In this document: positions 6,674-8,758 of the stretch, piece after piece
Numbering within the stretch: the stretch's first letter is position 1
How the letters are laid out: every line of letters begins with the position of its first letter
Assembly (NCBI GenBank): GCA_014729935.1
Contig: WJJB01000307.1
Location: 1-8,758 of the forward strand
Direction of reading: 5' to 3'
From: Candidatus Bathyarchaeota archaeon
GTDB lineage: Archaea > Asgardarchaeota > Lokiarchaeia > Sigyniarchaeales > Sigyniarchaeaceae
DNA: 8,758 bases
Translations under genes and position numbers: made by a program
Notes under the pieces: model-generated
What the model saw: only the letters and a program-made list of their open reading frames with translations
Told to the model about the DNA's origin: nothing
Database searches by the model: none

Positions 6674-7042
6674 GTGGTAAAGAAAATATTCATCGTTGAA
6701 GATAATGAAAAAAATATGAGTCTGTTTAACGCGATCTTGAAGACAATACCAGACATCGAGGTTAAAAGTGCCGAGCGCGGTGATGAGGGATTTGAGATGA
6801 TCAAGCAGGGTGAACCCGATCTTATCATCTTGGATGTACAATTACCTGGCATGAACGGGATTGAAATTTGCAAGGAATTGCGCAAGATTGAAAAGTTCAA
6901 TGAACTGCCGATAATTGCAGTAACAGCATTCACCATGAAGGGTGATCAAGAGCGGATCATGGCTGCTGGATTCACCGAATACATTTCGAAACCCATTAGA
7001 GTCAAGAATTTCAAGGAAACGGTTTCAGGCTATATCACGTGA
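6674..7042 (+). CDS. Stand-alone response regulator receiver (CheY/DivK-like)
   Basis: 122 aa, a complete single receiver domain with nothing added at either end. The acidic pair is Glu9/Asp10 in IFIVEDNEKN, the phospho-acceptor Asp54 is in LIILDVQLPGMNG, and Thr84 (AVTAFTM) and Lys106 (ISKPI) complete the site. The VEDNxxN opening is common in DivK-like receivers and in the receivers of hybrid kinases. GTG start with a strong GGTGAT site. It lies 207 nt upstream of a histidine kinase on the same strand, the natural candidate for its phosphodonor; co-transcription is possible but not shown. It differs clearly in sequence from the divergent receiver at 5997-6431, so it is not a recent duplicate. 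Confidence 0.93.
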   Translation: MVKKIFIVEDNEKNMSLFNAILKTIPDIEVKSAERGDEGFEMIKQGEPDLIILDVQLPGMNGIEICKELRKIEKFNELPIIAVTAFTMKGDQERIMAAGFTEYISKPIRVKNFKETVSGYIT

Positions 7043-7249
7043 ACTGCCTTGATGCCTATCTACGACACGTCATCATTTTGATCCTGCCAATATCTTTTTA
7101 TGTCCTTCTTTATATGGATTTATGGGAAATAAGCACATCCAAGATTGAACGACCAATATGGATGAATTGCATTCATGTATCATTCATGTGGTGCAGGATA
7201 GCCGCAATCATCGTTCCCCTAGTTCATCAATGACTGCAGGTGATGTATC
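7043..7249 (+). other. Intergenic region with TATA-like element, repeats and an open frame
   Basis: A TATA-like TTTATATGG sits at about 7109-7117 and could serve the downstream kinase with a leader of roughly 110 nt. An inverted repeat ATGAAT-TGC-ATTCAT lies at 7162-7176. Its right arm, ATTCATG, is repeated directly at 7182-7188 after 4 nt, a pattern that could be a regulator site. A 64-codon frame from GTG 7039, overlapping the receiver's TGA, to 7233 nearly fills the gap. It encodes a hydrophobic stretch near residues 10-27 but has no ribosome site and is rich in Trp, Met, His and Cys, so I do not call it a gene. Confidence 0.35.
7239..7244 (+). promoter_or_regulatory. GGTGAT ribosome binding site of the histidine kinase
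   Basis: GGTGAT, 5 nt before GTG 7250. The ATG at 7243 overlaps this site but is in another frame that soon stops, so GTG 7250 is the start. Confidence 0.75.
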
Positions 7250-8758
7250 GTGAACCAAGACAAGCTGAAGGAACATCTAGAGCGTAGGTTGCAATTCGAA
7301 CGTATTATCTTCACGATTACTTCCGAACTTGCAAGGGTAGGAGATGATAACCAGGTTGAAGTGGTGGAATCATCACTCGGGGAGATTGGTACAGTCGTTC
7401 AATCCAGAAGGGTTTTCTTGTTGCTGTTTAACAAGGATCCATGCTTCATGGAACAGGTGTACGAGTGGACCGGGAAGGACGTGGCACCAGTCAAGGAAAT
7501 CATCAGGAAGATAGCAGGGGTTGATCCGTCATGGATGGAAAGCAGGCTCAAGGAAGCAGAGATCATAAACCTGGGAGACAACACGAAGGATCTCGAGGAA
7601 GAAGGAAAAGATAGTTTGAATCGATTAAGCATTGATACATTGCATGTTTTTCCGATTTTCGTGAATCTTTCAATAGAAGGGTTCTTATGTTTTGATGAGC
7701 CAGCGGCAATAAGAAACTGGGAAGAAGAAAACATTGCTATACTACGCACCATATCACAAATTATTGGAAATTCCATTGATAGGATTTTAACTGAGGAAAA
7801 ACTGAAAAAATCTGAGAAAAAATACAGGAACGTTCTTGAAAGTATCATGGAGGCGTATTTCGAAGTTGACTTGAAAGGAAATTTCACATTTTTCAATTAT
7901 GCTTTGTGCAATCTCACGGGGATCTCGAAGCAAGATTTACTTGGAAGCAATTATGCTTTGATAACCACTGGTGAATCTGCCAGAGAAATATTCAAGAAAT
8001 TCAATGAGATTTACCAGAAAAGGAGAAATAGGTCGCGAATCGAGTTCCAGATCAAGAATATTGATGGCCGGATGCTTCAAGTTGAGGCATCGGTATATAT
8101 AAGACGGGATGCTGATGAGAACATCGTTGGTTTCAGGGGATTCATCCAAGATATCACCGAGCGTAAACGATCGGAGGAATTGAAGGAAAAGTTCGCGCAA
8201 TACCTGCGAAGGGAGGTGAAAGCTAGGACGAAAGAATTGGAAGAAGCCATGACCCAGCAAAAGAAATACTTGGATCAAATCATCAAGGCATCTCAATTCA
8301 AATCAGAATTCATGGCAACAATGTCGCATGAGCTCCGAACGCCCTTGAATGCCATTATTGGTTTCTCCGAGTTACTTCTTGAAGGTTGTTACGGCAAGCT
8401 CAATGAAGATCAAATGAGTTTCTTGCATGATGTACATTCATCTGCGGAGCATCTCTTGGAGATGATCAACAGGATCTTGGATATTTCGAAGATTGAGGCG
8501 GGGCGAATTAGCTTGAACGTGGAACCTGTCATCGTGAATGATTTGGTAAAATCTGTACAAGCAACATTGAAACCCTTGTACAAGAAAAAGGATTTAGAAT
8601 TCAATATTATTGGCCTTGATGAAGAAAAAGTGATATACGCGGATCCCATCAGGTTGAAAGAAATCTTGATAAACTTGATTGGAAACGCGATAAAATACAC
8701 CGAGGAAGGCTCTGTCAATATCCTTTACACGGATAAGGGAGAACAATCAGAGATTAGC
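7250..8758 (+). CDS. GAF-PAS sensor histidine kinase (partial, 3' end outside window)
   Basis: 503 codons to the window edge, still open. Domains in order: a GAF-like sensor (about 10-178), a PAS domain (about 188-308) ending in the usual DITERKR, a coiled-coil linker (308-350), and HisKA with H-box MSHELRTPLN and phospho-acceptor His360. The start of the HATPase domain follows, with N-box NLIGNAIKY (Asn475 and Asn479). The G boxes and anything C-terminal, such as a receiver, lie outside. No membrane segment or signal peptide is seen, so it is a cytoplasmic sensor. It would autophosphorylate His360 and pass phosphate to a receiver; the stand-alone receiver just upstream is the obvious candidate. 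The GAF ligand is unknown. GTG start supported by a strong ribosome site. Confidence 0.95.
   Translation, partial: MNQDKLKEHLERRLQFERIIFTITSELARVGDDNQVEVVESSLGEIGTVVQSRRVFLLLFNKDPCFMEQVYEWTGKDVAPVKEIIRKIAGVDPSWMESRLKEAEIINLGDNTKDLEEEGKDSLNRLSIDTLHVFPIFVNLSIEGFLCFDEPAAIRNWEEENIAILRTISQIIGNSIDRILTEEKLKKSEKKYRNVLESIMEAYFEVDLKGNFTFFNYALCNLTGISKQDLLGSNYALITTGESAREIFKKFNEIYQKRRNRSRIEFQIKNIDGRMLQVEASVYIRRDADENIVGFRGFIQDITERKRSEELKEKFAQYLRREVKARTKELEEAMTQQKKYLDQIIKASQFKSEFMATMSHELRTPLNAIIGFSELLLEGCYGKLNEDQMSFLHDVHSSAEHLLEMINRILDISKIEAGRISLNVEPVIVNDLVKSVQATLKPLYKKKDLEFNIIGLDEEKVIYADPIRLKEILINLIGNAIKYTEEGSVNILYTDKGEQSEIS

Noticed and set aside
6578..6936. Minus-strand frames of 87 and 98 codons
   Set aside because: They are antisense to the plus-strand receiver gene, which has an intact active site and a strong ribosome site.
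7399..8718. Minus-strand frames of 165, 119 and 102 codons
   Set aside because: They lie opposite the histidine kinase, whose GAF, PAS, H-box and N-box are all read on the plus strand.
1..8758. CRISPR array, tRNA/rRNA genes, insertion sequences, att sites
   Set aside because: No regularly spaced repeats, cloverleaf-like elements, transposase motifs or long terminal repeats were seen on either strand.

Overview
The window reads as archaeal, most likely from an Asgard (Promethearchaeota) genome. Evidence for this is a dense set of eukaryote-like small GTPases with Rag/Gtr and Arf features, a longin-type protein, archaeal GGTGA(T) ribosome binding sites, and TATA-like elements in place of bacterial -35/-10 boxes. 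The lineage within Asgard cannot be fixed from the sequence alone. The three two-component proteins are of bacterial type, which is common in archaea.

Minus strand, from the right. A stand-alone receiver protein (5997-6431) is followed, after a 164-nt gap, by a compact four-gene operon running 5832 to 1255. The order is a 500-aa Rag-like GTPase with a winged helix and a longin/roadblock-like domain, a 302-aa GTPase with a winged helix only, a 505-aa paralogue of the first gene, and a 207-aa protein that looks like a free-standing longin domain. Junctions are 18, 0 and 6 nt, so the four are almost certainly co-transcribed. About 100 nt further on, behind its own TATA-like box, lies a fifth GTPase (1153 to beyond base 1). 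It has an N-terminal helical region, an Arf-like switch II and a proline-rich tail, and is cut by the window edge.

Plus strand, at the right. A short receiver protein (6674-7042) is followed by a GAF-PAS histidine kinase (7250 to beyond 8758, truncated). Both start at GTG codons with strong GGTGAT sites. The two receiver genes are divergent, with a 242-nt shared upstream region.

Reading of the system. In eukaryotes, Rag GTPases pair a G domain (G4 motif HKxD) with a roadblock/longin-fold C-terminal domain. They are controlled by longin-containing proteins such as NPRL2/NPRL3, folliculin and C9orf72/SMCR8. Here three of four GTPases carry the HKxD G4 motif, two are fused to a longin/roadblock-like domain, and the operon ends with a longin-like protein whose first hairpin carries LGPR. 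This looks like a compact archaeal counterpart of a Rag GTPase/longin-regulator module. Its function is unknown. A link to the adjacent two-component genes is suggested only by proximity.
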